Made by a program: the position numbers and the translations under genes. Source: Bufo bufo (Eukaryota > Chordata > Amphibia > Anura > Bufonidae). From it: 64,000 bases of DNA. The number at the start of each line of letters is the position of its first letter. Positions within the stretch are counted from its first letter, which is position 1. The notes beneath the pieces are model-generated. The model was not told where the DNA came from. It was given only the letters and a program-made list of their open reading frames with translations, and made no database searches. The stretch covers positions 155,890,015 through 155,954,014 of the forward strand of contig NC_053394.1 of the NCBI RefSeq assembly GCF_905171765.1, written 5' to 3'. Below are positions 10,505-22,300 of the stretch, one piece after another.

Positions 10505-11203
10505 ACACTACTGACAAAAATGTAGGGATAGTTCGCTTGTGGGGGAAATCTCAGGATGAACCTAAAATGCACTCTAACCTTTACAGGTGAACTTAATGTG
10601 ACCTTCTCTAAATTTTTGAATGCACATGTCCAACTGTTCAGTGTTTCAGTACTTTTTGCACAACTTGCTGTTCTCTAACATGGAGCCTAACAACAAAATT
10701 TGCAACAGGTGTTTGATCCATGAATTGCCCAATAAATTTTGTGGTTTAATTATAATTGGTATTTAAATAGTCCTCCCCATCATGCTGTTCACATTTTGAC
10801 ATCATGAGACCAACATGACACCTAACAATTGATCAACAGTACCTCACTATTGCGAGTCTTCAAGCAGGATGTTCTCAGACGGAAGTGGCCACTGAAGTTA
10901 GAATGTCACAGAGTGTCATCAGCAGGTTACAACAGAGATACAGAGAGACTGGAAGAGTCACAGAGAGGGATAGAAGTGGACGTCCTTTGGCCATATCCCA
11001 CACTGATGACCGCTTCATTGGGAACAATGCCCTCAATAATATAGTTAAGCTAGTCATTGTGCCTCTGCATGAACAAGACAGGCCTAATTTCATCTTCATG
11101 GACGACAATGCGCCAGCTCATCGAGGTCGCATCAATAGGTAACGGCTGCTGGAGACTGGGGTACCTCAAATGGGGTGGCCTGTACTTTCTCCAGACCAAA
11201 AAT
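10505..11203 (+). mobile_element. Tc1-family element, internally deleted
   Basis: The plus strand encodes an N-terminal helix-turn-helix (EVRMSQSVISRLQQRYRETG, then RSGRP). After about 40 codons it jumps to the DDE domain's second-Asp block (FIFMDDNAPAHRG) and VLSPDQN. The catalytic core between them is deleted. The right side is replaced at 11203 by a T2 terminus. Only a weak left edge (CTACTGACAAAAATGTAGGG) can be proposed. Confidence 0.65.
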
Positions 11204-11460
11204 TAAAGGGGTTATGCAGCCAGTACATATTGATAACCTACTATTTCTCCAGGGTAGATTATCAATATCTGATCAGTGGGGGTCCAACTCCCAGCACCCT
11301 CAACGGTTAGCAGAAGAGGAGGTGATGCTCGTGCGAATGCTACTTCCTCTTCACGATTGCAGTCGAAGACTCGGCAGCACAGTGTAATGGCAAGTGCTTC
11401 TTCCATTTTCTTGAAGAGGAAGCAGCACTCGCACGAATGATGCCTCCCCCTCAAACAGAC
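11203..11460. mobile_element. T2-type MITE fragment
   Basis: It begins TTAAAGGGGTTATGCAGCC, directly after the truncated Tc1 transposase. It contains an imperfect inverted repeat (GATGCTCGTGCGAATGCTAC against GCACTCGCACGAATGATGC). No closing TTAA end was found. Confidence 0.5.
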
Positions 11461-11699
11461 AAGTAATGGCCATTAATGACCTCCTCTCTCTCTCATCATG
11501 AATAGAACAAAGGGCAGCTTGTAGTGTGGGTTCCCATCACTCATATACTAATCAGTCATTTATATCATATCAATATGTTGCTGATTCAGACCCCCTGAAT
11601 TAGTAGGGGGATCAGATCCATATGCTAAAACCTTAGCACACATGAATGTTCTCAATGAATCAGTTGCTGGAACATCCAAATGGAGGACAGATGTTCACT

Positions 11700-12130
11700 C
11701 AGGGGTCGAGTCGAGGGGGAACGCGTGTGAACGGCGTTCCTGCACTTTTTTCATGGCAGGAACGCCGTTCCCTTTCATCATGGTCTGTGTGCGGCGGCGG
11801 CGGTAGGCACTGAGATGAGCGCTTCCATTGGGGAAGTGAAATGCTCATCTCCCTGGTGATCTGTTTCTGTTTATATCGCTGTCCTCAGGACAGCGATACA
11901 AAGAGAAGGCTGCGGAGGAGCAGGGCAGGGAGGTGTGTCCCTTTCCTGTTCCTCTGATAGGCTGCCGGCACTACTAGGCCGGCAGCCTATCAGAGGCCGG
12001 CGGCGCGATGACGTCATCGCGCCGCTGGCCTGAGCCGTACAGCGCTGGAGTCAGGACACAGGCTGGAAGAGGCCTGCATCGCATCGCTCCAGAGAGGTAA
12101 GTACAAGTGTTCATTTTTTTATTTTTTAAC
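11700..12130 (+). repeat. GC-rich palindromic module preceding minisatellite, copy 1
   Basis: It contains an inverted repeat GATAGGCTGCCGGC / GCCGGCAGCCTATC and a second GATGACGTCATCGCGCC palindrome. It ends AGAGAGGTAAGTA followed by a T-rich run. A related module occurs at 31860-32040, also immediately before a minisatellite. Confidence 0.65.
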
Positions 12131-12134
12131 TATA

Positions 12135-13090
12135 TTATACTGGCACATGATTGGGGAATTTGGGGGGGCCCATTACTGGCACAGATTTGGGGGGGGGGGG
12201 GGTCTGGTATTACTGCCTTATGATTGGGGGGGGTCTGGTATAGTGGCACATGATTGGGGAATTTGGGGGGGGCCCTGGAATTACTGGCACAGATTGGGGG
12301 GGTGGGGTGTCTGGTATTACTGCCATATGATTGGGGGGGGGGTGTCTGGTATTATTGCCATATGATTGGGGGGGGGGGTCTGGTATAGAGGCACATGATT
12401 GGGAAATTTGGGGGGCCCTGGAATTACTGGCACAGATTTGGGGGGGGGTGTCTGGTATTACTGCCATATGATTGGGGGGGGGGTCTGGTATAGTGGCACA
12501 TGATTGGGGAATTTGGGGGGGCCCTGGAATTACTGGCACATGATTGGGGGGGAGGTGTCTGGTATTACTGCCATATGATTGGGGGGGTGTCTGGTATTAC
12601 TGGCACATGATTGGGGGGGGGGGGGGGGTCTGGTATAGTGGCACATGATTGGGGAATTTGGGGGGGCCCTGGAATTACTGGCACAGATTGGGGGGGGGGT
12701 GTCTGGTATTACTGCCATATGATTGGGGGGTCTGTCTGGTATTACTGCCATATGATTGGGGGGGGTCTGGTATAGTGGCACATGATTGGGGAATTTGGGG
12801 GGGCCCTGGAATTACTGTCACAGATTGGGGGGGGGGTCTGGTATAGTGGCACATGATTGGGGGGGTCTGGTGATACTGGCACATGATTGGGGGGTCTGGT
12901 ATTACTGGCACATGATTGGGGGGTCTGGTATTACTGGCACATGATTGGGGGGTCTGGTATTACTGGCACATGATTGGGGGGTCTGGTATTACTGGCAAAT
13001 GATTGGGGGGGTCTGGTATTACTGGCTGATGAGAGGCACTGGGGGCTGCTGGAGAGGCACTGGGGGGCTGATGAGAGGCACTGGGGCTCT
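12135..13090 (+). repeat. G-rich minisatellite (TGGCACATGATTGGGG type)
   Basis: Units of about 30-35 bases (GGTATTACTGGCACATGATTGGGG and variants) are organised into higher-order repeats of roughly 130-240 bases. Runs of 7-15 Gs are frequent and could form G-quadruplexes. Proline-rich open frames on the complementary strand are by-products of the repeat. Confidence 0.9.
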
Positions 13091-13557
13091 TATCTGAGGT
13101 CTGATTGGGGGTCATTCATATTGGGGTCTGAGCTGAGGTGTGATCTGAGGTCTTATTAACATTGGGGATCTTATTGGGGCTGTTAGCTGAGGTCTGATTG
13201 ACATTGGGGGTCTGATTGGTGGTCTGACCTGAGGTGTAATGAAAAATATTTTTTTCTTATTGTGCCCACTTCCAGCCCGGAGCCCAGAGCACTGATCCGG
13301 AGCAGCTTGGAGAAAAAAGGCCTCACAGTCCCACACTCCTTCTGCTTGGCCAAGCCTGTCAGCACCACTGAGGCCAAGCCTGTCAGTCTTCAGAACTGTA
13401 AGTAAATTATATATAAGGGGAGTTTTTGTTTTGTTTTGATCACAATGTCACAATGCTCAGTCCGCAGCGACACAAATTACAGCATGCTAGATTTTCTGTG
13501 CTTTTTTTTTTTTCCGCTACACGTAGCTTTCAAAAGCCCATTCACATGTAATATATT

Positions 13558-13640
13558 TTAAAGGGGTTTTCCCATCTCAGACAATGGGGCTATATCGCTA
13601 GGATATGCCCCCATTGTCTGATAGGTGAGGGTCCCTATAT
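13558..13640 (+). mobile_element. Solo half of T2-type MITE
   Basis: It matches the first 80 bases of the element at 2190 (TTAAAGGGGTTTTCCCATC, then GGATATGCCCCCATTGTC). No partner end is present. Confidence 0.6.
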
Positions 13641-16290
13641 ATATTTGTTTATTTCATGTTAATTTTGCAGTTGTTTGTGTAAACTGGAGCTTTACAATAA
13701 ATGTTGCACTGAATTTTCGGCGAAATATATTTTTTTTGGGGGGGGGGGGGGGGGGGTTTGCAGTGGATCTTGGGTGAGTTCCCACACTTTTTTTTCCCAG
13801 GACTTGACCCCTGTGTTCACTCATTAGTAGGTACACTGTAACCATCATGTAAGAGGGTCATAAATTTATGGTCATTGGCTATGGCCACTACACTGTACCA
13901 TAATCGAGCATGGCACAGTGACTCACACAGACATGGCAAGCTTTAACTTAAAGAGTGGTTTACTCTTAGACTGAGGAAATGAGCTTTAGATTACAGTCTC
14001 CTATAAAGGGCACACATTTGATGGTTACACTCTATATTGTGGCACAGAGCTTGGCAGTTCCACCAGATAAATGTGAGGCACATAGCTTGGTGGGTATCAA
14101 TACTAAATTAACTATTTCTAGTCTGGAAGTGGTCTGTAACCACTTAGAGTGTCCAGGACCTTCTCTACTTCCGGATGGAGTCCTCAGTCAGGTCTCAGGG
14201 ACACTACTCCTCTCAGCAGGCACAAGTCCAACCATGACTTAGCTTAGCTCTTCAACGCTCTGCCAAATACAATGATGGACCATGAGGTGTTTGGTATTTT
14301 TTTTTTATCACCAAGCCCCTCTTGCTCACCTGTAGCTTTCTCAACATCTTTTATGCCTCTCTGTATATGCAGGAATATAAGAGGGTTAAAACTGATATGG
14401 ACTGTCAGTGCAACCCCACTGCCTAACTGCCCACAGATGTAACACTCACTGGTGTTATCCTTGAACTGTATATAGTTGGCAATTGCCATATTTTGATGAT
14501 GCCATGTGAAGCATTGTTTTGTATATTGCACTCTCCATAGTGTAGACTTTTATAATACATAGATATTATATGTATTAGATCTAGCCCAAAGCTACTGCGG
14601 TTGAGCCACACCCAATGCAGAGAGAGAAGCCATTCACTGGTTACAGACCAGATCTCAGTCCGAAGCAACTCTTCATGAGCCATGCCTGGAAAAGAGATGG
14701 GAGCCTACAATTGGTTATGAACCAGATCCCAGTTGGAAGTGCCAATATGTGGGTGAGCCATGCCTGATAGTCAGGAGAACTTCACAGTGGTTGTGAACTG
14801 CTACCCAATGTATCCTGAGTGGGCAACTGAGCCTGACACCCTGCACTGTGACCTGAGCCAAAGTGTTACTAGCAACATGTTCATTGAAATCAATCAGAAA
14901 CCTGAAAAATAGAATCTGCATCAAAATCTACACAAAAAGCCTATTTAAAGAAAAACAGCTCAGAAAATGAGTGGAATGCAGATTTCACACCATTGTCTTC
15001 AATGGAACAGGAACGCTTCATTACTCTGCGTTTACTGATAATCCACATCAGGGAAAAAAGCAACATTTATTTTTGGGGCAGATCCTGCATAGAAATTCTC
15101 ATTGAAATCAATGGAAGGCCTAAAAACCACAAAAAAAGTTGCAAAAATAAAAAGAACATGCTTTAAACAGAAACCCACATACTAGCTGAAGCTTTTTGTG
15201 TGTGTGTTTTTTGCACAGATTTTGATGTGTTTTTTAGACCTCCTATTGATTTTAATAGGAATTTCCATGCCAAATCCACACCAAGAATGAACATGTTGCT
15301 TTTTTTCTGGAAAAGGGCTTTTCAAGTCACCCATGGATACAAAGGCTATATATGAACTACAGAAGATTTCACAAAGAGCAAATCTTTTATGCGGATTTTG
15401 ATACATTTTCTGCACCAAAATTTATGTGGAATCTGCTCTCAATCCACCTCAAATTGTTTTCAATGGGAAATTCTGTAGATTATATGGAGCATTTTTTTTT
15501 TTTTGCGCATGGATTAAAAATCTGTTTTGTGGGAAAAAGGCAACATGTTAATTCTTGATGTTGATTGTGAAGTTCCCACTGAAATCTGCGCAAAAGAGGG
15601 CACCAAGAATGGAAAACTATATTAAAAAGATGTACTTTTATGCAGGGACTGATTTCTCTTGAAATTGCCTTCTTATTTTTCAGCTACAGAGTGATGGTTT
15701 GTAAACACAGGTCACACTGCATGCCACATATATTCCCCACATAATAAAGTCAAAAGCATAAGGTCTGACATTCAATGAAATAGGGGCACCTGAATTGTGT
15801 CTTGATTTGCTCCAGAATTGTTGGTGCACGTGTTATATTCCTAATAAATGAAGTGTATGTGTCTTAATTTTCTTTCATTTACAACATACTAGACACAAGT
15901 TTTTCTTTAGACAACATCTGCACCAGGCATACTTTGTGCCTCTTTTGGCACAGACTTATAGACAGTTCTTGACGTATATTTTGGACCAAAACTATACCAT
16001 CTCCAAGGTGATATAAAAAGTGGTGGTCACAACAACGCATTGTGTCACAAATAGGGATTTCTGTGGCGTATTGTGTTTCATTCTCCCTTCATAACATGGG
16101 ATAGCATGCACAATGACGATGGGCACCAGTTACTTCTCTGGCAGTTTACATTTCAAGAATACAGGGGTCTGATGGTTCTCATAAAGCAATCTCTTACTCT
16201 CATCCACTAGATATGTTCCATGATTTCAACTCTACGCAGCCATACAAATGAGGTCTTCCAGTTGTATTCTGGTCCATGTCGTAATGATCA
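13641..16290. other. Spacer between the interferon duplicates
   Basis: I see no supported gene. A poly(G) run lies at 13739-13757. Four imperfect copies of a roughly 90-base unit (GGTTATGAACCAGATCCCAG type) lie at 14590-14870. CpG-depleted MITE-like sequence related to other dispersed repeats fills 14960-15640. Short open frames in this stretch have no recognisable domain. Confidence 0.5.
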
Positions 16291-16312
16291 GATGTTTTTA
16301 TGCATGGTATTA

Positions 16313-16318
16313 TTTATT
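16313..16318 (-). terminator. Poly(A) signal of interferon gene 2
   Basis: AATAAA on the mRNA strand lies about 95 bases after the stop codon. Only one ATTTA pentamer precedes it, against six in gene 1. Confidence 0.55.
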
Positions 16319-19300
16319 TAAAAAAATATAGAAAATGCAACAATGCAAAATAAATATATAAGTGGTTCAAGTCATGGTCACGCCCGCCGGCTGAAGATCC
16401 TTGTCTGACTACTGAGATTTTGTTATTAAAAACTTGCGTCCGGAGAGACGAGCGGCCTGCAGTAGAATTCGCTTGATGTTTACATAGATTATCCTACGAG
16501 CGCACACTGCGTCATCCTGCAGAAGTTAGAAAATAGATTATGTTGGTCATGGAAAGAGTGCATGTGTGAAAAGATGACCAGTGTTACATAGAGAAAGTAT
16601 TCACACCCCTACATTGGACAATGTTTTCTTTTCTCGTGGATCTACACACTGTTCCCCATAACAAGAAAACTAAGTCAAGATTGTAGATGTTTGTGCAAAA
16701 CTAAAATCTCACATTACCATTAGTATTTACTCCCTAGGGTCAGTACTTGAGGCACCATTTGCAGTGGTTGAAGCCTCAGCTCTTTTTGGGTATGACACTA
16801 CAAGCTTGGTAAAGCTATATTTGAGGAGTTTCTCACATTCTTCTCTGCAGAAACTCTCAAGCTTGAATTCTTACTAACATCTATTTAATAGATTAGCAAA
16901 AACTTGAGGGGGCAGATGGGGGAGTGTGACCTACGCTAAGAAAGATACAAAATGTCTTCAGGGGGAAAAAAGTCCAGTTGTTGGGACTTACTACTACTCA
17001 CTGCATTTCTTCCTCAAATTAAAAAACATTAAAAAAAAGTGGCATTAAAAAAAAGTAGTATGAAGCCACCTTTATGTACAACTGCTGACCACACCATGAA
17101 TAAATATATTCATAAGGATCATGGAGACTGTTACCTGCTCTTCCAAGATCTTCTCCAGCTTAATGAAATATTCACTTATCTTCTTTGCAAAAAGATGCTT
17201 TTCTATGGTCCTGGAGAACTGGAGAGAAATAAAACCTTTTGATTAGTGACTGCTCAATGTTAGGGCTCATGCACACCACCATGATTGGTCCAGGAAACAC
17301 AGTCCATGTGTTGGCCGCATCTCCCTGGCCGACCGTGGCTTCCCTGACCCGAACTGACTGTATCATAGTAATTTACAATACAGTCAGTATTTATCTGATT
17401 GTGGGACTATTGCAGTGTACTCACATGATGATGTGAGTACACAGCAATAGCGCCAGGATCAGATACACACTGACTGTATCCTAAATTACTACGATACAGT
17501 CAGTTCGGGTCAGGGGAGCCACGGTCAGCCAGGGAGATGCTGTGACACATGGACAGTGTCTCCTGGACCGATCAAGGTGGTGTGCATGAGACCTAATGCT
17601 CAACATGTATTTAGGTCACATGGTGGAGAACTTACTCCACCCTCCAGCTGATTCTTCTGGTGATACTGCTCCCAAGCTGTCTGGTTGTTCACAAGTTTCT
17701 CCTGGTGCTTTCTGTAGAAGTTGATGACTTTATAGAAGAGTTCACACACTGTTATTATGGCTGCAGATTCAACCTGTAAATTCAGTGTCACAATAATTAT
17801 TGAACTGGATGTTGTTCAAGGTGTTTCAGTCATTCTCAGTGGAGAAGTCTTTGGTGAAAGCAGTAGTGTAATGATTGCAGTTGACCAGCCTTTTTTTTTG
17901 TCATATTAATGGCCCTATAAGCTTGGCTGTGGACAGCAGGCAGCAGGAAGAGGATCCAGCTGCTTGTCATGGGAATTGAGTCAGGTGAGTTTCAGGTTGT
18001 TTTATTTATATTGGCTCAAAGGGGGCACTATTAGATTAGGGCTACAATGCAACTTTTTGTATTGCTACTGATTGATTTTAACTATCAAGCCTAAGCTGCA
18101 GTCCAAAGGAATACATTGGGTTGTAACTTGTATGCAAACTTGTGAACTACAGTTGTCATGCAATAGTTATAATCAATCACTAGTGCTACAAAAAAATAGC
18201 AGTGTAGCTTAGGCTTAAAGAGGACCTTTCATCTGGCAAAACATTGTGAACTAAGTGTCATGATCTGTACAGCGGCGCCCAGGGATCTCACTGCACTTAC
18301 TATTATCCCTGGGCGCCGCTCCGTTCTCCCGCTATGCCCTCCGGTATGTTCGGTCACTTGGTTATAGTAGGAGGAGACTGCCCTTGTTCTCCTGGGCGTC
18401 TCCTTCTCCTAGGCTGTAGCGCTGGCCAATCGCAGAGCAGAGCTCACAGCCTGGGAGAAAAAAACCTCCCAGGCTGTGAGCTCTGCGCTGCGATTGGCCA
18501 GCGCTACAACCTAGGAGAAGGAGACGCCCAGCAGAACAAGGGCAGACTCCGCCTACTATAATCAAGTCCCCTAAGTCTCTGCCTACTATAACCAAGTGAC
18601 TGAACATACCGGAGGGCATATCAGGAGAACGGAGCGGTGCCTAGGGATAATAGTAAGTGCAGTGAGATCCCTGCGCGCCGCTGTACAGACCATGACACTT
18701 AGTTATCAGCCCCATTGATAAAATGTACTCCGTACATCGTGGCGCAATTGAAAGTATATTAGAGATAGTTTTATTAGGGCATTAGGTACAACATATTAAA
18801 AGTTTATGTAAAGGTTTAGTTACTCTTTAATGAACAATTGGGTTTTTATAAAATACTCCATACACTGGTTTAGTTCTCCTCCACCTGGAATCTGAAGACC
18901 ATTAGAGGTAACGCAGAGATTCATTTACCTGAATGGTTTTGAAAAGATGACGACGAATGTCTGGGAGGGTTATGTTGGTCTGGCATTCATCTGATATTTT
19001 GTTCTCTGGAATCTGGAAGAGAGTATATAACAACATATAATCAGCAGCAGAAACATCATAAATGAAAGTATCTAGTCTAAAAAAAAAAACATATCAACAA
19101 GGGCATGAAGCTCATAAAAAGTAACTTTTATTAATATACGATTAAAAAGGCAAAATAATAATAGTCCTTAAAGAAAGAGAAGAGAAAAAATGTCATGAAC
19201 CTAGGTTCATTAGATAAAGTGCTGATCCAAAGGTAGGCAGTGGGAGAGGGGAAATAACGTAGGGAGAATTAAACTTTCCCTAATCAGTCCTATATCTCTC

Positions 19301-22300
19301 TTAGCCCAGAGACGTATCCAAGTGGTGAGGACTCTCTGTCCTCGTGCTTGCCTGCAAAAAAAAAACTATTGTACCCTACTACACCCCGACGCGTTTCCCG
19401 CAAAACAAAAGGGTTCCTCAGAGGGTAACTACCAGTAGGGTAAATAAAAATGAAAATATACATCAAGCAACAGCGTCGGACACATACAGGATGTGCCACG
19501 ATACTTCTGTGTGGAGCTGCGCTGAGCAATCCCCAATTGCAGATACAAAGAGTGTCTCCTGCATTCTAGAGCAATATACAGATACACAATATCCCATTGT
19601 GTGATGATTAAGGCTGATCATTGGGTATCCCGGTGTTCCGTTAGATTTCCCTACCTCGTGAGATTTCCCTACCCTCGTCACTTCCGGCTGCACCGGACAT
19701 GACATGAGGAGGTGTGCTGGAGGTGTGCCGCGCATGCGCACAACGACAGGGTAGGGAAATTTCACAGCAGAGTTAGCTGGACATGCGCCAGGAGCCTCAC
19801 CTGCGGTTAGGGTAGGGAAAAATTACAGCCCAGTGCTCCCGACGCATGCGCAGTGTCGGCCAGTGTCCAGCTGTGAAATTTCCCTCCCCCGTCGTTGTGC
19901 GCCTGCGCGGCTTGGCACACCTCCTCACGTCATGTCCGGTGCAGCCGGAAGTGACGAGGGTAGGGAAATCTTATGAGGTAGGGAAATCTAACGGAACACT
20001 GGCAGCGAAATACCCTGTGATCAGACAATCGCTGAATGAACCTTGTAAGAAAAGGCAAAAAGGACCTGTAACCTCTCCTGACATGTTTTAACAACTGCAT
20101 CATTTCCAATGTAATAGCAATTCTAGAGCATCTGTTCTTATGAATCTATGCTGTGCCATATCGCTATTATTCCTACTTAAAGGAAATGTGTCATCAGAAA
20201 ATGACCTATTGTTTAAATCATGTTTTTATGTTCAACATATTTTTCAAGAATTTTTGATGATGTTTTTTTTTTATTTTCCATGTCACTATATTTAATCAAA
20301 AACCATAAAATCCTGCAGTTTTTGCACTGGTCTAAAAATAGGTGCCACTTCTTGGTCTGTACAGATCTCTTAACTGCAGTTATCCACTTATCATTACAGG
20401 CAGGTTTTAGGCCCTATTACACGGGGAGATTATTATTACAGGGAGTCTGTCATCAAAGTTTCACCTTTTTAACCCTTCCCATAGCTTTCTAGCAGCCTTG
20501 CAGTTAATAAAAACGTTACCTTTATGAGCAATCCTGGACTTATAAAACCGGCAAAAAAACAACTTAGCAAATGAGGGCTCGCAAGTGCCCAGGGGCGGCG
20601 TTACCCTCGTAGGTGCCCAGCTAGCTCAGCCTTATTGTCGCTTCCCCCCGCCCATTCTTTCCCTCTGACCGCCCATCTACTTACTTCTGGTTTCGCCGAG
20701 ATCCCGCGCCTGCGCACTCAGTCCGTCGGCCGGCGCAAGCGCACTGCGATGCCCATTCCCTGTACGGCATCACAGTAATTAATGCGCATGCGCCGGCTAA
20801 CGGGTAACGCCGCCCCTGGGCACTTGCGAGCCCTCATTTGCATATGCTACTAAGTTGTTTTTTGCAGATTTTAGAAGTCCAGGATTGCTCATAAAGGTAA
20901 CGTTTTTATTAACTGTAAGGCTGCTAGAAGCTATGGGAAGGGTTAAAAAGGTGAAACTTTGATAACAGACTCCCTTTAAGATGATCACTAATGAGCATTC
21001 ATATAAACACTCGTTAGAGATCATCTGGCAGTATAATCGGGATCTTTTAAATGGTAAAAAATCCTGGTTTGCCAGCGGCAGATCGCGCTGTGTAATAGTC
21101 GATGAGACAGTATAGGGAAGAGCGATGCATTAGCGATCACTCGTCCCTATACTGCATGTAATAGCAGCAGTCTCCTCTTCTAGCGATCAGGCGATTCATG
21201 GGAGGGAACACTTCCTTCCCGACAATCATCTTCTCTATCTGCCCGTGTAAAAGGGCCCTTAGAATGGTATGTATCACTTCTGTGCAGGGGCGTAGCTATA
21301 GGGGGTGCAGAGGTAGCAGTCGCTACTGGGCCCAGGAGCCTGTGGGGGCCCAAAGACCCCTGTGCCGCATAAAAAGACACCAGTATAATAGAAAGTGAAT
21401 GCTGGTCAAGTTACACCTATGGCTGGAGGAAAGTGGTTAGGTCAAGAATTTAGCATGGGGAGGGCGCTGTTTCAACCTTTGCCTCAGGGAGCACGAAGGC
21501 TATCTGCTTCCCTGCACCTGGCCACAAAGTAATAAAGGAAAGGGGGGCCCAAGTTGAATTCTTGCACCAGGGCCCATGAGCCTTTAGCTACACCCCTGCT
21601 TTTGTGTACAGATAAGACAGGATCCACCATTCACATTAGGCGATTTGCAGAGCGGATCTATTCCTTCCTTGTACAATGACCTCTGCACAGGTCACAGAGC
21701 ACATCTAGAAAACGCTCCCATAGAAGTCAATGGCCATCCTGACCATTGTTATCTATGGCCCATGGGGCTGCCGTAAAGCAATTTTCTTAATGCTTTGTAA
21801 ATGCTGTTAAGAACAGCTCAGGCAAGATGGCCGCCCCCATAATCATGTTCAGGAAATAGAATAAAAAAATCTACAATCAGAAAATAAAAACAGATTAGAG
21901 AAAAAGGATATGTATCACCATCTGGTTTTAACTGGCAGATACAATTTTTGTGACACATTTCCCTTAATGTTTATTGATGAATTGCAAGTTGGGGCGTGTC
22001 CCTGCGCCGTCTGATACTTTCTAATCAGTGCTGCCAGTGTCAGACTGTGCAGGGACACACCCCAACTGGTAATACCCAGAGGGACATTTAACGCAGACTG
22101 CTAGCAATTCATTCAAAACTTCTAACAATAGAGGAATAGCAGATCATAGGGTGATAAGAAAACATGTTCCAGGATTGTTATTACATGGGCAATGCAACTG
22201 GTTTCTAAAACAGACATGTCAGGAGAGGTGACAGGCCAGACACACACTAGCGAGTTAAATGCAAGGAACTTGCAACGTGTGTCAGTGAGAGGTCCCGTTC

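Larger units (their letters stand above)
20177..21967. mobile_element. T2-type element containing nested insertions
   Basis: It starts TTAAAGGAAATGTGTCATC and ends GTGACACATTTCCCTTAA. Between the ends lie a TTA-flanked element (20410-21258) and an hAT MITE (21285-21598). Confidence 0.65.
20050..22215. mobile_element. Outer inverted-repeat element of a nested MITE cluster
   Basis: Sequence at 20050-20175 (ACCTCTCCTGACATG...) is the imperfect complement of 22125-22215 (CATGTCAGGAGAGGTGACAG). It encloses the element at 20177-21967. The exact ends are not clear. Confidence 0.45.

Noticed and set aside
12210..12911. Proline-rich open frames on the minus strand (repeats of PDPPPNHMAVIP type)
   Set aside because: They are translations of the G-rich minisatellite. 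There is no splice context, no homology to a known domain, and equally long frames occur in neighbouring phases.
12135..13090. CRISPR-like direct repeats
   Set aside because: There are no unique spacers of constant length, no cas genes, and the setting is vertebrate. It is a minisatellite.
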